DNA of 64,000 nucleotides from an uncultured Prevotellaceae bacterium (GCA_900314655.1 OMWC01000010.1:40247-104246), one strand, 5' to 3'; counted from the stretch's first letter, positions 1-9,092 are shown. Made by a program: numbers and translations. Notes: generated by a model not told the origin, from the sequence alone.

Positions 1-135
1 AATCTCGCCCTGAGGTCGTGCTGAATCATGGGTACAATGGTAGCCGTATCGCTCCATCAGACCCATCAGCCGCTCGGAATCCACCAAATTCTTTGAGCAT
101 CCCAGCGTAATGATATCTATCTGGTTTTTCTTCAA
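1..135 (-). CDS. rimO: Ribosomal protein S12 methylthiotransferase RimO, N-terminal fragment
   Basis: Only the first 45 codons lie in the window; the gene runs off the left edge. The readable residues (KKNQIDIITLGCSKNLVDSE) match the N-terminal MTTase domain of RimO, a radical-SAM enzyme that adds a methylthio group to a conserved aspartate of ribosomal protein S12. The Cys in TLGCSKN would be the first ligand of the auxiliary iron-sulphur cluster. The start is read as TTG at 133-135, because an in-frame TAA lies three codons upstream with no ATG between. The gene begins 2 nt after the ftsY stop, so the two are almost certainly co-transcribed. The related MiaB is less likely because of the LGCSKNLVDSE string. 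Confidence 0.85.
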   Translation of the reverse strand, partial: MKKNQIDIITLGCSKNLVDSERLMGLMERYGYHCTHDSARPQGEI

Positions 136-137
136 GT

Positions 138-1088
138 CTATTTAAATAAAGAATCCACGAATTCGCGCTTGTTGAACAGCTGGAGGTCTTCCATACCCTC
201 ACCCAAGCCGATGTATTTCACGGGAACTCCCAGTTGGTCGGAAATGCCGATGACTACGCCTCCTTTTGCGGTTCCATCGAGTTTTGTGATGGCCAAAGAT
301 GTAATCTGCGTAACGGCAGAGAACTGCTTAGCCTGCTCGAATGCATTCTGCCCCGTGGAACCATCGAGAACCAGCAGCACTTCATCGGGAGCCTCTGGCA
401 CGACCTTCTTCATGACATCCTTGATCTTCTTCAGCTCGTTCATCAAGCCTACCTTGTTGTGCAGACGGCCAGCCGTGTCAATCAGCACGACATCAGCACC
501 ATTAGCCTTGGCAGAACTCAGCGTGTCGAAGGCTACGGAAGCAGGGTCGCTTCCCATCTGCTGCTTGATGACCGGCACACCGACACGTTCACCCCAGATA
601 CAGATCTGCTCAACGGCAGCAGCACGGAAAGTATCGGCAGCACCGAGATAAACCTTCTTTCCAGCCTGCTTGAACTGCCAGGCAAGCTTGCCGATCGTAG
701 TGGTCTTGCCCACTCCATTCACACCAACCACCAAGATTACATAAGGCTTATGGTCAGAGGGAAGATCCCAGTCAGACTGGTCCTCATTGCCGTTTTCAGC
801 CAAAAGACCAGCGATTTCATCGCGAAGAATGGCATTCAGCTCGCTGGTGCTGACATACTTGTCACGAGCCACACGTTCTTCGATACGCTTAATGACTTTC
901 AAGGTTGTATCAACTCCAACGTCGCTGGTAATCAAAACCTCTTCAAGATCGTCCAAGACATCATCATCGACTTTGGATTTTCCTGCTACGGCACGAGCCA
1001 ATTTATCGAACACACTCTGCTTGGTCTTTTCCAAGCCCTTGTCAAGTGTCTCTTTCTTGTTTTTGTTGAAAAGTCCGAATAATCCCAT
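138..1088 (-). CDS. ftsY: Signal recognition particle receptor FtsY
   Basis: FtsY is the membrane-associated GTPase that docks SRP-ribosome complexes at the Sec translocon. The 316 residues have no acidic A domain: a short basic leader (MGLFGLFNKNKK) is followed by the helical N domain (about 25-100) and the G domain. The P-loop GVNGVGKTT lies at about 122-130, followed by DTFRAAAVEQ, DTAGRLHNK and TKLDGTAKGG, all diagnostic of SRP GTPases. The signature DTFRAAA and the lack of an M domain separate it from Ffh. It lies between the ribosomal-protein cluster and rimO, with its own promoter at 1108-1137. Length is normal for a Bacteroidota FtsY. Confidence 0.97.
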   Translation of the reverse strand: MGLFGLFNKNKKETLDKGLEKTKQSVFDKLARAVAGKSKVDDDVLDDLEEVLITSDVGVDTTLKVIKRIEERVARDKYVSTSELNAILRDEIAGLLAENGNEDQSDWDLPSDHKPYVILVVGVNGVGKTTTIGKLAWQFKQAGKKVYLGAADTFRAAAVEQICIWGERVGVPVIKQQMGSDPASVAFDTLSSAKANGADVVLIDTAGRLHNKVGLMNELKKIKDVMKKVVPEAPDEVLLVLDGSTGQNAFEQAKQFSAVTQITSLAITKLDGTAKGGVVIGISDQLGVPVKYIGLGEGMEDLQLFNKREFVDSLFK

Positions 1089-1107
1089 AATATTGCAATA
1101 TTTTGTG

Positions 1108-1137
1108 CAAAATTAGTGCAAATGAGCGGAAAAACAA
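1108..1137 (-). promoter_or_regulatory. Promoter of ftsY-rimO
   Basis: On the minus strand TTG (1135-1137) is followed after exactly 19 nt by TAATTTTG (1108-1115), matching the Bacteroidota -33/-7 consensus TTTG-N19-TAnnTTTG. Transcription would start about 10-15 nt upstream of the ATG, so the leader is very short. Confidence 0.75.
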
Positions 1138-1193
1138 AATTTATTTTTGGTTTTTTCCGTTTTTCATCAAAAACACACCATTTCATCGACACA

Positions 1194-1227
1194 CAAAAAA
1201 AGCAGCACAACCGAGAAGCTGTGCTGC
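1194..1227 (-). terminator. Rho-independent terminator of rpmB-rpmG-DUF4295
   Basis: On the minus strand an 8-bp stem (GCAGCACA with TGTGCTGC) is followed directly by a run of seven T. It lies 34 nt after the stop of the DUF4295 gene and upstream of the ftsY promoter, so it separates the two transcription units. Confidence 0.85.
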
Positions 1228-1260
1228 CTTATTTTAAATGAAAACGATGAATTCGTTGTT

Positions 1261-1419
1261 TTAGTTCTTGAAGAAATCCTTAACCTCTTCGTTGGGAACC
1301 ATCTGCTCATCAAAGATGTAAGCACCAGTCTTGGGGCTCTTCACCATCTTGATAACCTTCGTATAAGCGCGACCATCCTTTGAACCTTCGTGGAGGGTAG
1401 CAACGGTTTTCTTTGCCAT
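1261..1419 (-). CDS. DUF4295 family small basic protein
   Basis: A 52-residue basic protein beginning MAKKTVATLHEGSKDG and ending EEVKDFFKN. It fits DUF4295, a Bacteroidota family whose gene normally sits directly after rpmG, as here (15 nt gap). Its function is unknown; size, charge and position suggest association with the ribosome, which is inference. It is the last gene of the L28-L33 unit and is followed by a strong terminator. Confidence 0.9.
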   Translation of the reverse strand: MAKKTVATLHEGSKDGRAYTKVIKMVKSPKTGAYIFDEQMVPNEEVKDFFKN

Positions 1420-1434
1420 ATCTTAAATAACTGA

Positions 1435-1623
1435 TTATTTAATTTCCTTGTGAAGAGTCATCTTCTTCAGGATGGGGTTATACTTCATGAGTTCCATTCT
1501 CTCAGGAGTGTTCTTGCGGTTCTTAGTCGTCACGTAACGGCTAGTACCGGGCATACCACTCTGCTTGATCTCGGTGCACTCCAGAATCACCTGGACGCGA
1601 TTACCTTTAGCCTTTTTTGCCAT
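1435..1623 (-). CDS. rpmG: 50S ribosomal protein L33
   Basis: L33 is a small protein of the large ribosomal subunit. The 62 residues begin [18 protein letters not shown] and include [23 protein letters not shown], the family core. The zinc-ribbon cysteine pairs of the C+ form are absent (only the Cys of LECTE remains), so this is the zinc-independent type. It starts 5 nt after the rpmB stop and is co-transcribed with it. Confidence 0.97.
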   Translation of the reverse strand: MAKKAKGNRVQVILECTEIKQSGMPGTSRYVTTKNRKNTPERMELMKYNPILKKMTLHKEIK

Positions 1624-1628
1624 GGTTG

Positions 1629-1892
1629 TTATTCTCCTATCACTTTAATGTCTTTCCAATCCACGTAGCCATTCTTCACAGCCTGCTTCAGGGCTGCATC
1701 AAGGCCAACCTTATTAATGAGACGCAAACCTGCGGCACTGATTTTCAGGCTGATCCAGCACTGCTCTTCTACATAGTAGAACTTCTTGCTGAACAGGTTA
1801 ACGTCAAAGCTGCGCTTTGTGCGGTGCTTTGAGTGGGAAACGTTGTTACCGATCTGGGCTTTCTTTCCCGTAATCTGACAAATCTTAGACAT
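1629..1892 (-). CDS. rpmB: 50S ribosomal protein L28
   Basis: L28 is a large-subunit ribosomal protein. The 87 residues start [29 protein letters not shown], the conserved N-terminal region of the family, and continue with an L28 beta-rich core ([22 protein letters not shown] cut short here as [14 protein letters not shown]). It is the first gene of rpmB-rpmG-DUF4295. A well-formed promoter lies 52 nt upstream. Confidence 0.97.
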   Translation of the reverse strand: MSKICQITGKKAQIGNNVSHSKHRTKRSFDVNLFSKKFYYVEEQCWISLKISAAGLRLINKVGLDAALKQAVKNGYVDWKDIKVIGE

Positions 1893-1943
1893 TTCTATCT
1901 ACTTTTTTTGAGTCCTTAATTGATACTTATTCCAAACAGGGTG

Positions 1944-1973
1944 CAAAATTACAAACTTTTCCCGAATAAACAA
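1944..1973 (-). promoter_or_regulatory. Promoter of rpmB operon
   Basis: Minus strand: TTG at 1971-1973, a 19-nt spacer, then TAATTTTG at 1944-1951, a perfect Bacteroidota-type promoter. The leader before rpmB is about 45 nt. I see no strong structure in it. Confidence 0.75.
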
Positions 1974-2029
1974 AATAAATGCTAAAAGAAAGTTGCAAAT
2001 TAATGTTTTTTTTGAGAAAACCTTGCTTT

Positions 2030-2530
2030 TTAGTCCTCAATCGGGTGTTCTTTAAGGTAATTAAGGAATAATTGGAGTGCCTGATTGGCAGCCTTGGATA
2101 TATTCTTGTCGCGACCGTCATCTTCAGTAAGACATAGGGTTACCACATCATCGGGCGTTCCGCAAGCAAGCCAGATCGTTCCAACTGGAGTTTCGCGCGT
2201 GCCACCTCCAGGACCGGCAAAACCTGTGGCCGAAATGGCATAGTCGGTAGCCAGTATCTTGCAGGCTCCTTTCACCATTGCGATAGCCACTTCCTCACAA
2301 ACGGCTGTCTTCTCAGCTATGACCTGAGGATCTACCTCCAGCAGACGTTCCTTGATTTCGTCCACATAGCTCACGATGGAGCCTTTGAAATAGTTGGAAC
2401 TGCCGGGAGAGGCAACGATGGCCTCTGCTATATGACCGCCCGTACAACTTTCAGCCGTACCCAGGGTCTTTCCCTTTTCATAAAGAAGCGTATTTATCTC
2501 CTTACTGATGATTTTATTTTCAAATTCCAT
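2030..2530 (-). CDS. pncC: CinA C-terminal family protein, nicotinamide-nucleotide amidase (PncC)
   Basis: PncC removes the amide from nicotinamide mononucleotide in NAD salvage. The 166-residue protein is the stand-alone C-terminal CinA domain: GTAESCTGGHIAEAI near residue 25 holds the family's SCTGG active-site motif, followed by FKGSIVSYVDEIK and ATGFAGPGGGTRETPVGTIW. The N-terminal molybdopterin-binding-like domain of full CinA is absent, as in E. coli PncC. It lies 30 nt after tsaD, probably the last gene of map-tsaD-pncC. The specific activity is inferred from family membership. Confidence 0.88.
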   Translation of the reverse strand: MEFENKIISKEINTLLYEKGKTLGTAESCTGGHIAEAIVASPGSSNYFKGSIVSYVDEIKERLLEVDPQVIAEKTAVCEEVAIAMVKGACKILATDYAISATGFAGPGGGTRETPVGTIWLACGTPDDVVTLCLTEDDGRDKNISKAANQALQLFLNYLKEHPIED

Positions 2531-2560
2531 ATCTGTTGGGATTAAAGAATGAGTTTCTGA

Positions 2561-3592
2561 TTATTTGAACGTGACTTTCGAGAAAGCCGGTTTCTCGATG
2601 CCGCAGAATTCCTTGTCAAGATACTTGTAATAGCCCACGATGCCAATCATGGCAGCATTATCGGTGGTGTAGCTGAACTTGGGGATATAGATGGTCCATC
2701 CGTAGCGTTTGGCGTGGTCTTGGAAAGCATTGCGCAGGCCATTGTTGGCACTTACGCCTCCCGCCACGGCCACATGCTTGATACCTGTCTGCTTGACGGC
2801 CAAGCGCAATTTCTTCATCAGAATGTCAACGATGGTGAATTCCAATGATGCCGCAAGGTCTTCCTTGTGATGCTCCACGAAATCGGGGTCTTCCTTCACC
2901 CAGTCGCGCAGATTGTAGAGGAAGGAAGTCTTCAGGCCGCTGAAACTGTAATCAAGTCCGGGAATATTCGGCTCGGAGAATTTGTAGGCCTTCGGATTAC
3001 CCTGACGTGCCAGCCTGTCAATGATGGGACCACCGGGATAGCCCAATCCCATCACCTTGGAGCACTTGTCGATAGCCTCACCGGCTGCATCGTCGATGGT
3101 CTGGCCGAGCACTTCCATATCATTATAGGCATTCACCTTCACGATCTGAGAATTGCCTCCGCTGACCAGCAGACAAAGGAACGGAAGTGGCGGCTGGGCA
3201 TGGTCGTCATCAGCTTCCTTGATGAAATGGGCCATCACATGCCCTTGCAAATGATTGACATCAATCATGGGAATGCCCAACGAACGGGCAAAACCCTTGG
3301 CGAAACTGACTCCCACCAACAAGGAGCCCATCAGACCCGGGCCGCGGGTAAAGGCTACGGCTGAGAGTTGTTCCTTCTTAATGCCGGCGCGCTTGATGGC
3401 CTGATCTACCACAGGCACCACATTCTGCTGGTGAGCGCGTGAAGCCAGCTCTGGCACCACACCACCATAGGCCTCATGAACGGCCTGTGAAGCCGTGACG
3501 TTGCTCAGCAGAATGCCATTCTTCAGAACGGCAGCCGAGGTGTCGTCGCAACTGCTTTCTATGCCGAGAATATAGATATCCTTATCCATCAT
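2561..3592 (-). CDS. tsaD: tRNA N6-adenosine threonylcarbamoyltransferase TsaD
   Basis: TsaD (Gcp/Kae1/YgjD) transfers the threonylcarbamoyl group to A37 of ANN-decoding tRNAs. The ASKHA fold is clear: ILGIESSCDDTSAAV at the N-terminus, VPELASRAHQQN, the metal site NHLQGHVMAH, and VAVAGGVSANNGLR towards the C-terminus. An upstream TTG at 3595 keeps the frame open, but ATG at 3590-3592 is preferred because it shares one nucleotide with the map TGA stop (TGATG), a typical coupled arrangement. That gives 343 residues, normal for the family. Confidence 0.96.
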   Translation of the reverse strand: MMDKDIYILGIESSCDDTSAAVLKNGILLSNVTASQAVHEAYGGVVPELASRAHQQNVVPVVDQAIKRAGIKKEQLSAVAFTRGPGLMGSLLVGVSFAKGFARSLGIPMIDVNHLQGHVMAHFIKEADDDHAQPPLPFLCLLVSGGNSQIVKVNAYNDMEVLGQTIDDAAGEAIDKCSKVMGLGYPGGPIIDRLARQGNPKAYKFSEPNIPGLDYSFSGLKTSFLYNLRDWVKEDPDFVEHHKEDLAASLEFTIVDILMKKLRLAVKQTGIKHVAVAGGVSANNGLRNAFQDHAKRYGWTIYIPKFSYTTDNAAMIGIVGYYKYLDKEFCGIEKPAFSKVTFK

Positions 3593-4455
3593 CAATAAGT
3601 CAAAATTTCAACTCCATGCTCGCGCATCACAAACGTATGCTCCCACTGGGCGCTGGGCTTCTCGTCCCATGAGATGACTTCCCATCCGTATGGATCATCT
3701 TCATCCACGAAGACCTTCCATGAGCCCATATTAACCATCGGTTCAATGGTGAACACCATGCCCGGAACGAGCAACATGCCTGTACCCTTACGGCCATAAT
3801 GCAGCACATCGGGCTCGGTATGGAACTTCAGTCCCACGCCGTGACCACAGAGATCGCGCACCACGCCATAGCCGTACTTATGGGCATGCTTCTGAATGGC
3901 ATTACCGATATCGCCCACGAAACAATAGGGTTTGGCGGCTTCCATTCCTATTTCGAGGCATTCCTTGGCCACACGCACCAACTGTTCCTTTTCAGGAGTG
4001 GTCTTGCCAATGATGAACATGCGGGAGGCATCTGCATAATAACCATCGAGAATAGTGGTGAAATCCACGTTGATGATATCGCCCTCTTCGAGCACATCTT
4101 CTTCCTTTGGGATGCCGTGGCACACCACTTCATTGATGCTCGTGCAGACACTCTTGGGGAATCCCTCATAATTGAGGCAGGCGGGAATGGCACCGTGAGC
4201 CTCGCAATAGGCCATACAGATGTCGTCTATCTCCTGCGTATTCATCCCTGCATGTATCTGCCGGGCCACTTCATCGAGCACTCCGGTGTTGACAACACCA
4301 GCCCGACGGATACCTTCTATCTGTTCTTCCGTGAGAATCAAGTCGCGCGAAGGAACCTCCTTACCCTTGTTCTCCCAGTACATCACCTTCTTGTCGAGTT
4401 CTGTCAAAGGTTGTCCCGGCAGGCAATGCCATCTTTTCTTCTTGTTAAAAACCAT
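3592..4455 (-). CDS. map: Type I methionine aminopeptidase
   Basis: Removes the initiator methionine from nascent proteins. The 287 residues carry the pita-bread fold with all metal ligands visible: NVDFTTILDGYYADASRMF (two Asp), CGHGVGLKFHTEPD (His), FTIEPMVNMG (Glu) and QWEHTFVM (Glu). About 35 extra residues precede the catalytic domain (MVFNKKKRWHCLPGQPLTEL); they contain one Cys and no complete zinc finger. First gene of map-tsaD-pncC, coupled to tsaD by a TGATG overlap. Confidence 0.95.
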   Translation of the reverse strand: MVFNKKKRWHCLPGQPLTELDKKVMYWENKGKEVPSRDLILTEEQIEGIRRAGVVNTGVLDEVARQIHAGMNTQEIDDICMAYCEAHGAIPACLNYEGFPKSVCTSINEVVCHGIPKEEDVLEEGDIINVDFTTILDGYYADASRMFIIGKTTPEKEQLVRVAKECLEIGMEAAKPYCFVGDIGNAIQKHAHKYGYGVVRDLCGHGVGLKFHTEPDVLHYGRKGTGMLLVPGMVFTIEPMVNMGSWKVFVDEDDPYGWEVISWDEKPSAQWEHTFVMREHGVEILTY

Positions 4456-4480
4456 GCTGTCTGTTTATGCTTATGGAGTG

Positions 4481-4488
4481 CAAAATTA
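4481..4488 (-). promoter_or_regulatory. -7 box upstream of map
   Basis: TAATTTTG on the minus strand, 26 nt upstream of the map start. No TTG is found at the standard 19-20 nt distance; the nearest is about 22 nt away, so only the -7 element is well supported. Confidence 0.5.
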
Positions 4489-4513
4489 TAAATTAATTCC
4501 GAGAAACGTGCAA

Positions 4514-5134
4514 CTATTTCAAATAATCGTATATTTCGCGGGTCCAATCGGCACCATTCTCGGGACAGAAGGTGCGTATTCCAAGCTGACTGGCAGCTGC
4601 CACGTTGCGCGGACCATCATCCAGGAACAGGCATTCATCGGGGAAAACCTGCTCAGCCATGAGCACCTTGCGGAAGAACGTGTCGTCGGGTTTCATCACA
4701 CCGAGCTGAAAACTCAGATAGGTGGCATCGAAATAATCGTGGATGCTCCGCCCTTCCCCATCGAAATCACCACTCTCGGCCCACGACATCATGTAGGGAT
4801 TGGTGTTGGAAAGCAGTATCAGCCGATAGCCTTCGCTACGCAATTGATTCAAAACTTCCAGATTACGCCTGGGCACTTCCTCACGATAGCCCAGCCAGGC
4901 GTGGCGGCATTCTTCATAGGAAACCTCGCGCCCACAAAGCCGGGAGAGTTCCACGCGGAATTCCTCTGCCGTGATCTTGCCTTCTTCCAGCTGGCCGAAG
5001 ATGCCGCCCTGCGTATAGGGATCGAGCCATTTCTCGGCATCGGGCAGTCCCAAGGCCTTGAAGCGCCTGAGTGCTTCGGGATGGCTAAGCGTCACGATGA
5101 CACCTCCGAAATCAAATATTATGGTTCGTATCAT
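4514..5134 (-). CDS. HAD family hydrolase (subfamily IA phosphatase-like)
   Basis: A 206-residue haloacid dehalogenase-type protein. Motif I is [11 protein letters not shown] near residue 8 (nucleophilic Asp, with Gly where many HAD phosphatases have the second Asp, as in the DFGGV subgroup). Motif II is LILLSNTNP, motif III the Lys of [10 protein letters not shown] and motif [17 protein letters not shown] helical cap lies between motifs I and II. Its start overlaps the metH stop by 4 nt (ATGA type), so it is translated with metH. The substrate cannot be read from sequence; a role next to one-carbon metabolism is only suggested by context. Confidence 0.85.
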   Translation of the reverse strand: MIRTIIFDFGGVIVTLSHPEALRRFKALGLPDAEKWLDPYTQGGIFGQLEEGKITAEEFRVELSRLCGREVSYEECRHAWLGYREEVPRRNLEVLNQLRSEGYRLILLSNTNPYMMSWAESGDFDGEGRSIHDYFDATYLSFQLGVMKPDDTFFRKVLMAEQVFPDECLFLDDGPRNVAAASQLGIRTFCPENGADWTREIYDYLK

Positions 5135-7899
5135 TCGTTGAATATATCAAGTTTATTCTTTCTGGCCTCGTCGAGCGAGAGCAGCTTCTCCTGTTCGTCA
5201 TTGTATTCGCGGCGCAAGTGTTCATACTGCTCATCGAGTTCTCGGGAGAGTTTCTTTTCTTCCTGCTTGTTCATCAGCTTGGCCGCCACGAGGGCATTCT
5301 GAGAAGCATCCTTCATCCAGACCACAGGTCCTCCATAGACGGGTGCAATCTTCAGGGCCACGTGAAGCTGGCTCGTAGTGGCTCCGCCAATCATGATGGG
5401 AATATGGAGCCCGGCGCGTTTCAACTCGTTGGCCACGTTGACCATCTCTTCAAGCGACGGGGTAATCAGTCCGCTCAAGCCTATCATGTCGGCCTTCTCT
5501 TCGATGGCCTTCCTGACAATCTGTTCAGCCGGCACCATCACGCCCATGTCTATCACTTCATAGTTGTTGCAAGCCATCACGACCGACACGATATTCTTGC
5601 CGATGTCGTGAACGTCACCCTTCACGGTGGCCAGCAATATCTTTCCGGCCTTTGCGGAGCCTTCCGTTTTCTCGGCTTCGATGAAAGGCTGCAGGATGGC
5701 TACGGCCTGCTTCATCGTGCGGGCGGTCTTCACCACCTGCGGCAAGAACATCTTTCCCTCGCCGAAAAGTTGTCCTACGGTGTTCATACCGGCCATCAAG
5801 GGACCCTCGATGATATTCACCGCATGCGGATACTTTTGCAGGGCTTCATGGAGATCATCTTCCAGATAGTCGCCTATGCCTTTGACAAGGGCTTGAGAAA
5901 GACGGTCTTCCACGGGGATGGTGTTTCTTGAAGGAGACGAAGCAGATGCAGATTTGTCGCCGGCATCAGAGGTTGTGGCTTCCTTCTGGGCTTCAGCCTC
6001 GGCTTTCAGACGGTTGGCCAGGTCTATAAGACTTTCGGCCGCACCTTGCCGACGGTTAAGAATCACGTCTTCGATGATTTCCAACTGGTCTTCAGGAATG
6101 TCGCTATAGGTCACCTTCGTGGCCGGATTCACGATGCCGAAGTCCATCCCCTGCTGAATGGCATGGAAAAGGAACACAGCATGCATGGCCTCGCGGATAT
6201 AGTTGTTGCCACGCAGGGAGAAACTCAGGTTGCTCACTCCGCCGCTGACGTGTGCACCGGGGAGGTTGCGCCTGATCCATCCTGTAGCCTTGATGAAGTC
6301 AACGGCGTAGTTATCATGTTCTTCCATGCCGGTGGCAATGGCCAGCACGTTGGGGTCGAAGATGATGTCAAGCGGATTCATCCCTACCCTTTCGGTCAGT
6401 ATCTTATAAGCCCGCTCGGCTATCTCTATGCGGCGCTCATAACTGGTGGCTTGTCCTTCCTCATCGAAACACATCACCACGACGGCAGCACCATAGCGCT
6501 TCACGTCTTCGGCATGGCGTACAAACACTTCCTCGCCTTCCTTCAGCGAGATGCTGTTCACGATGCACTTGCCCTGCACGCACTTCAGTCCGGCCACGAT
6601 AACCTCCCAGTTTGAGGAGTCGAGCATCACGGGGACACGGGCTATCTCAGGCTCGGCAGCAATCATATTGAGGAAGTTCACCATCTCCGCCTTGGCGTCG
6701 AGCAGGCCGTCGTCCATATTGATGTCGATGACCAAGGCTCCGTCTTCCACCTGCTTGCGGGCAATCGTCATGGCTTCCTCGTATTGTTTCTCCTTGATGA
6801 GCCGAAGGAACTTGCGCGAACCTGCCACGTTGCAACGCTCGCCCACATTCACGAAGTGCACCTCGGGGGTCACGTCGAGCGGCTCCAGTCCGCTCAGCAG
6901 CATCGTCTTGGATTTCTCCACGGGATGATGAATCTCAGCCCCTCGTGTCATTTCCACGTACCGGCTGATAAACTCGGGAGTCGTGCCGCAACATCCGCCA
7001 AGGATGTTCACCAGTCGTTCGTCGATAAACTCCTTTACCTGCGGTGACATGCTCGCCACCGTCTCGTCGTATTGTCCAAGTTCGTTGGGCAGTCCGGCGT
7101 TCGGATAGGCGCTAATATAATAAGGTGCATGCTGGGCCAGTTCTTTCAGGAAAGGCTTCATCTGCGCAGCTCCGAACGAACAGTTAAGGCCCACGCTGAA
7201 AACGTCGTATGATGAAATGCTGGCCAGGAAGGCCTGCAGGGTTTGTCCGCTGAGGGTTCTTCCCGCAAGGTCGCTCACCGTGACGCTGAGCATCAAGGGT
7301 AGCTCACGGCCCTTTTCGCCCATCACCTGATGGGCAGCATCGATGGCCACTTTGGCATTCAGCGTGTCGAAGATGGTCTCTATGAGCAGCACGTCCACAC
7401 CGCCTTCCACCATCGCCTCTATCTGTTCGTGATAGGCGGCGAAGAGCTGGTCGTAGGTCAGTTCGCGGGCAGCAGGATTGCTGACGTCACTACTCATCGA
7501 ACAGGTCTTGTTCGTGGGTCCCACGGAGCCGCAGACCCATCGCGGATGCTCCTCCGTAGAGAACTCATCGGCCATTGATCGAGCTATCCTTGCACCTTCG
7601 AAAGCCATCTCGCGGGCAAAGTCTTCCAGATGATAGTCGGCCTGGCTGATACGCTGGCTGCTGAAGGTATTGGTCGTAATCAAGTCTGCACCGGCCTCCA
7701 GATATCGGCGGTGAATCTCACGGACGACGCCCGGGCGCGTCAGGTTGAGCATGTCGTTGTTGCCCGACATCATACCTTTCACCTGACGAAACCGCTCTCC
7801 GCGGAAGTCACGCTCCTGCAACTGGAACCGTTGAATCTCTGTTCCCATTGCTCCGTCGAGTATCAAAATGCGCTGCTTGATTAATTCCTTCAAAGTCAT
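5131..7899 (-). CDS. metH: Cobalamin-dependent methionine synthase without reactivation domain
   Basis: MetH transfers methyl from methyltetrahydrofolate through cobalamin to homocysteine. Domains in order: homocysteine-binding barrel (1-320) with zinc ligands Cys240 (GLNC) and Cys303/304 (GGCCGTTP); pterin-binding barrel (340-620, [23 protein letters not shown]); a low-complexity linker rich in Ala, Ser and Thr (640-660); the cap (665-745); and the B12 domain with the ligand His764 in GDVHDIGKN. The protein ends at 922 ([16 protein letters not shown]), where full-length MetH of about 1,230 residues would continue into the AdoMet-binding activation domain. The stop overlaps the next gene, so this is a designed end, not decay. 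The 22-bp repeat array lies upstream, and I see no TAnnTTTG box, so it may be transcribed from the smpB side. Confidence 0.96.
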   Translation of the reverse strand: MTLKELIKQRILILDGAMGTEIQRFQLQERDFRGERFRQVKGMMSGNNDMLNLTRPGVVREIHRRYLEAGADLITTNTFSSQRISQADYHLEDFAREMAFEGARIARSMADEFSTEEHPRWVCGSVGPTNKTCSMSSDVSNPAARELTYDQLFAAYHEQIEAMVEGGVDVLLIETIFDTLNAKVAIDAAHQVMGEKGRELPLMLSVTVSDLAGRTLSGQTLQAFLASISSYDVFSVGLNCSFGAAQMKPFLKELAQHAPYYISAYPNAGLPNELGQYDETVASMSPQVKEFIDERLVNILGGCCGTTPEFISRYVEMTRGAEIHHPVEKSKTMLLSGLEPLDVTPEVHFVNVGERCNVAGSRKFLRLIKEKQYEEAMTIARKQVEDGALVIDINMDDGLLDAKAEMVNFLNMIAAEPEIARVPVMLDSSNWEVIVAGLKCVQGKCIVNSISLKEGEEVFVRHAEDVKRYGAAVVVMCFDEEGQATSYERRIEIAERAYKILTERVGMNPLDIIFDPNVLAIATGMEEHDNYAVDFIKATGWIRRNLPGAHVSGGVSNLSFSLRGNNYIREAMHAVFLFHAIQQGMDFGIVNPATKVTYSDIPEDQLEIIEDVILNRRQGAAESLIDLANRLKAEAEAQKEATTSDAGDKSASASSPSRNTIPVEDRLSQALVKGIGDYLEDDLHEALQKYPHAVNIIEGPLMAGMNTVGQLFGEGKMFLPQVVKTARTMKQAVAILQPFIEAEKTEGSAKAGKILLATVKGDVHDIGKNIVSVVMACNNYEVIDMGVMVPAEQIVRKAIEEKADMIGLSGLITPSLEEMVNVANELKRAGLHIPIMIGGATTSQLHVALKIAPVYGGPVVWMKDASQNALVAAKLMNKQEEKKLSRELDEQYEHLRREYNDEQEKLLSLDEARKNKLDIFNE

Positions 7900-7938
7900 C
7901 TGATGTGAGTTTTAATGTCTGTGTATGTTGTGCAGATT

Positions 7939-8048
7939 TTGTGCGGATGATGTGCACAAATTGTGCAGATACGTTGCACAAATTGTGCGGATGCGTTGCA
8001 CAAAGTGTGCAGATGATGTGCACAAAGTGTGCAGATGGCTTGCACAAA
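7939..8048 (+). repeat. 22-bp tandem dyad array A (TTGTGC-N8-TGCACA)
   Basis: Five units with an exact 22-bp period, preceded by a partial unit (from about 7927). Each unit is an inverted pair TTGTGC (GTGTGC in the last two) and TGCACA around an 8-nt centre that differs between units (GGATGATG, AGATACGT, GGATGCGT, AGATGATG, AGATGGCT), joined by AA. It fills nearly all the space between smpB and metH, both minus strand. Related arrays lie at 23447, 41643 and 49515. Each unit could form a 6-bp hairpin in RNA, or be a dyad protein site repeated every two helical turns. I do not recognise the family. Confidence 0.95.
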
Positions 8049-8053
8049 TCCGC

Positions 8054-8533
8054 TCAATAATGTTTGATGGCGCGTTCCATCTCGCGGCGATCCTCTTTGG
8101 CTTTCAGCGTCTGTCGCTTGTCGTATTGTTTCTTACCGCGGCAGAGGGCGATATCCACCTTGGCGCGTCCGTTCTCGTCGATAAACACCAGCGTAGGCAC
8201 GATGGTGAAACCCGGCTGCTTGGTGTCTTCCGCCAAATTGCGAATCTCCCTTTTGTTGAGCAGCAGCTTGCGGTCGCGCTTCATCACGTGGTTGTTGTAG
8301 GAGCCGTAGCTATAGGGCGAGATGCTCATTCCCTTCACCCATATTTCGCCGTTGTGGATATAGCAGTAGGTATCCACCAGCGAGGCCTTGCCCTGGCGGA
8401 TGCTCTTGATTTCAGTTCCGGTCAGGACGATGCCTGCCGTGTAGGTGTCCACGAAGAAGTATTCAAACGAAGCCTTCTTGTTCTTGATCTGCACGGGGCT
8501 TTTCTTCCTCAGTTCCTGTTCTTGCTTGTTCAT
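8054..8533 (-). CDS. smpB: SsrA-binding protein SmpB
   Basis: SmpB binds tmRNA and is needed for ribosome rescue by trans-translation. The 159 residues show the family core: [49 protein letters not shown] and the basic C-terminal tail [18 protein letters not shown] that contacts the decoding centre. Length is standard. Its start overlaps the stop of the DMP19-like gene by 4 nt, so the two are translationally coupled. No tmRNA gene is visible in the window. Confidence 0.96.
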   Translation of the reverse strand: MNKQEQELRKKSPVQIKNKKASFEYFFVDTYTAGIVLTGTEIKSIRQGKASLVDTYCYIHNGEIWVKGMSISPYSYGSYNNHVMKRDRKLLLNKREIRNLAEDTKQPGFTIVPTLVFIDENGRAKVDIALCRGKKQYDKRQTLKAKEDRREMERAIKHY

Positions 8534-9036
8534 TGTTCGATGGTTGCAAAATTCTCAATATGGTCGTCAATATAGACGGCCACCATATTAGTCCAGCTCT
8601 CTTCGTTCTCCACGAATGCATCGTCCATTTCGTCAAACTCTTCATACTGTTCGAAGAGTGCCATGAATTCCTCATCGGTGCAGTCGCGTTCTATCTCCGG
8701 GCCATACTTTATATATAAGGTATGCGCGTTATAGATGAGTTTCGACAGTTCGCGCAGTCCCCATTGCTTGATGGCCTTGGCAAACGGATTCTTGAAGATA
8801 AACGGCCCGTAGCCATTGTGAATGAGCTGCACGAAGCCACCGTCCATCACCTCGTCGCGAAGCGTGCGATAAGCCAGCAGCGTGATCTGGTCGCTGTTGA
8901 GCTCGGCCATCGTCTCTGCGGTCAGTTCGTTTCCGATAGCAGCATTAATGGCATTAACGAATACATCCACAAAGGCATCCATGCCCTCCGAGGCTGCCTG
9001 CTGAAGACTTGAGTCCTTAATTCTTATTTCTTTCAT
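8530..9036 (-). CDS. DMP19/DUF4375 family protein
   Basis: A 168-residue acidic protein starting [15 protein letters not shown]. The central part ([43 protein letters not shown]) resembles the DMP19-like domain (DUF4375), named after a Neisseria DNA-mimic protein that binds a transcription factor. The C-terminus is very acidic ([20 protein letters not shown]). The frame stays open further upstream to 9144, but ATG at 9034-9036 is chosen because a -7 box lies just before it and the longer form would overlap the divergent gene. Coupled to smpB by a 4-nt overlap. Whether it mimics DNA here is unknown. Confidence 0.72.
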   Translation of the reverse strand: MKEIRIKDSSLQQAASEGMDAFVDVFVNAINAAIGNELTAETMAELNSDQITLLAYRTLRDEVMDGGFVQLIHNGYGPFIFKNPFAKAIKQWGLRELSKLIYNAHTLYIKYGPEIERDCTDEEFMALFEQYEEFDEMDDAFVENEESWTNMVAVYIDDHIENFATIEQ

Positions 9037-9044
9037 TGCGGCGA

Positions 9045-9052
9045 CAAAGTTA
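9045..9052 (-). promoter_or_regulatory. -7 box for DMP19-like gene and smpB
   Basis: TAACTTTG on the minus strand, 9 nt upstream of the chosen start, supporting that start. No clear -33 TTG at 19-20 nt. Confidence 0.5.
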
Positions 9053-9092
9053 CAATATTTTTTTTGATAATTCGTTATCATCCAAAAGAATA

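Noticed and set aside
4514..5134. Region after metH as a broken-off activation domain
   Set aside because: It encodes a complete HAD hydrolase with all four motifs and a coupled start, so metH is not a frameshifted long gene.
7808..8047. Cys/His-rich repetitive peptides readable through the 22-bp arrays
   Set aside because: They follow from translating a 22-bp repeat in all frames. No start signal or codon bias supports them, and 22 bp is not a multiple of 3.
7900..8053. Cobalamin riboswitch before metH (and before mutA)
   Set aside because: The gap is filled by the repeat array, and neither leader contains a B12-box-like sequence that I can recognise.
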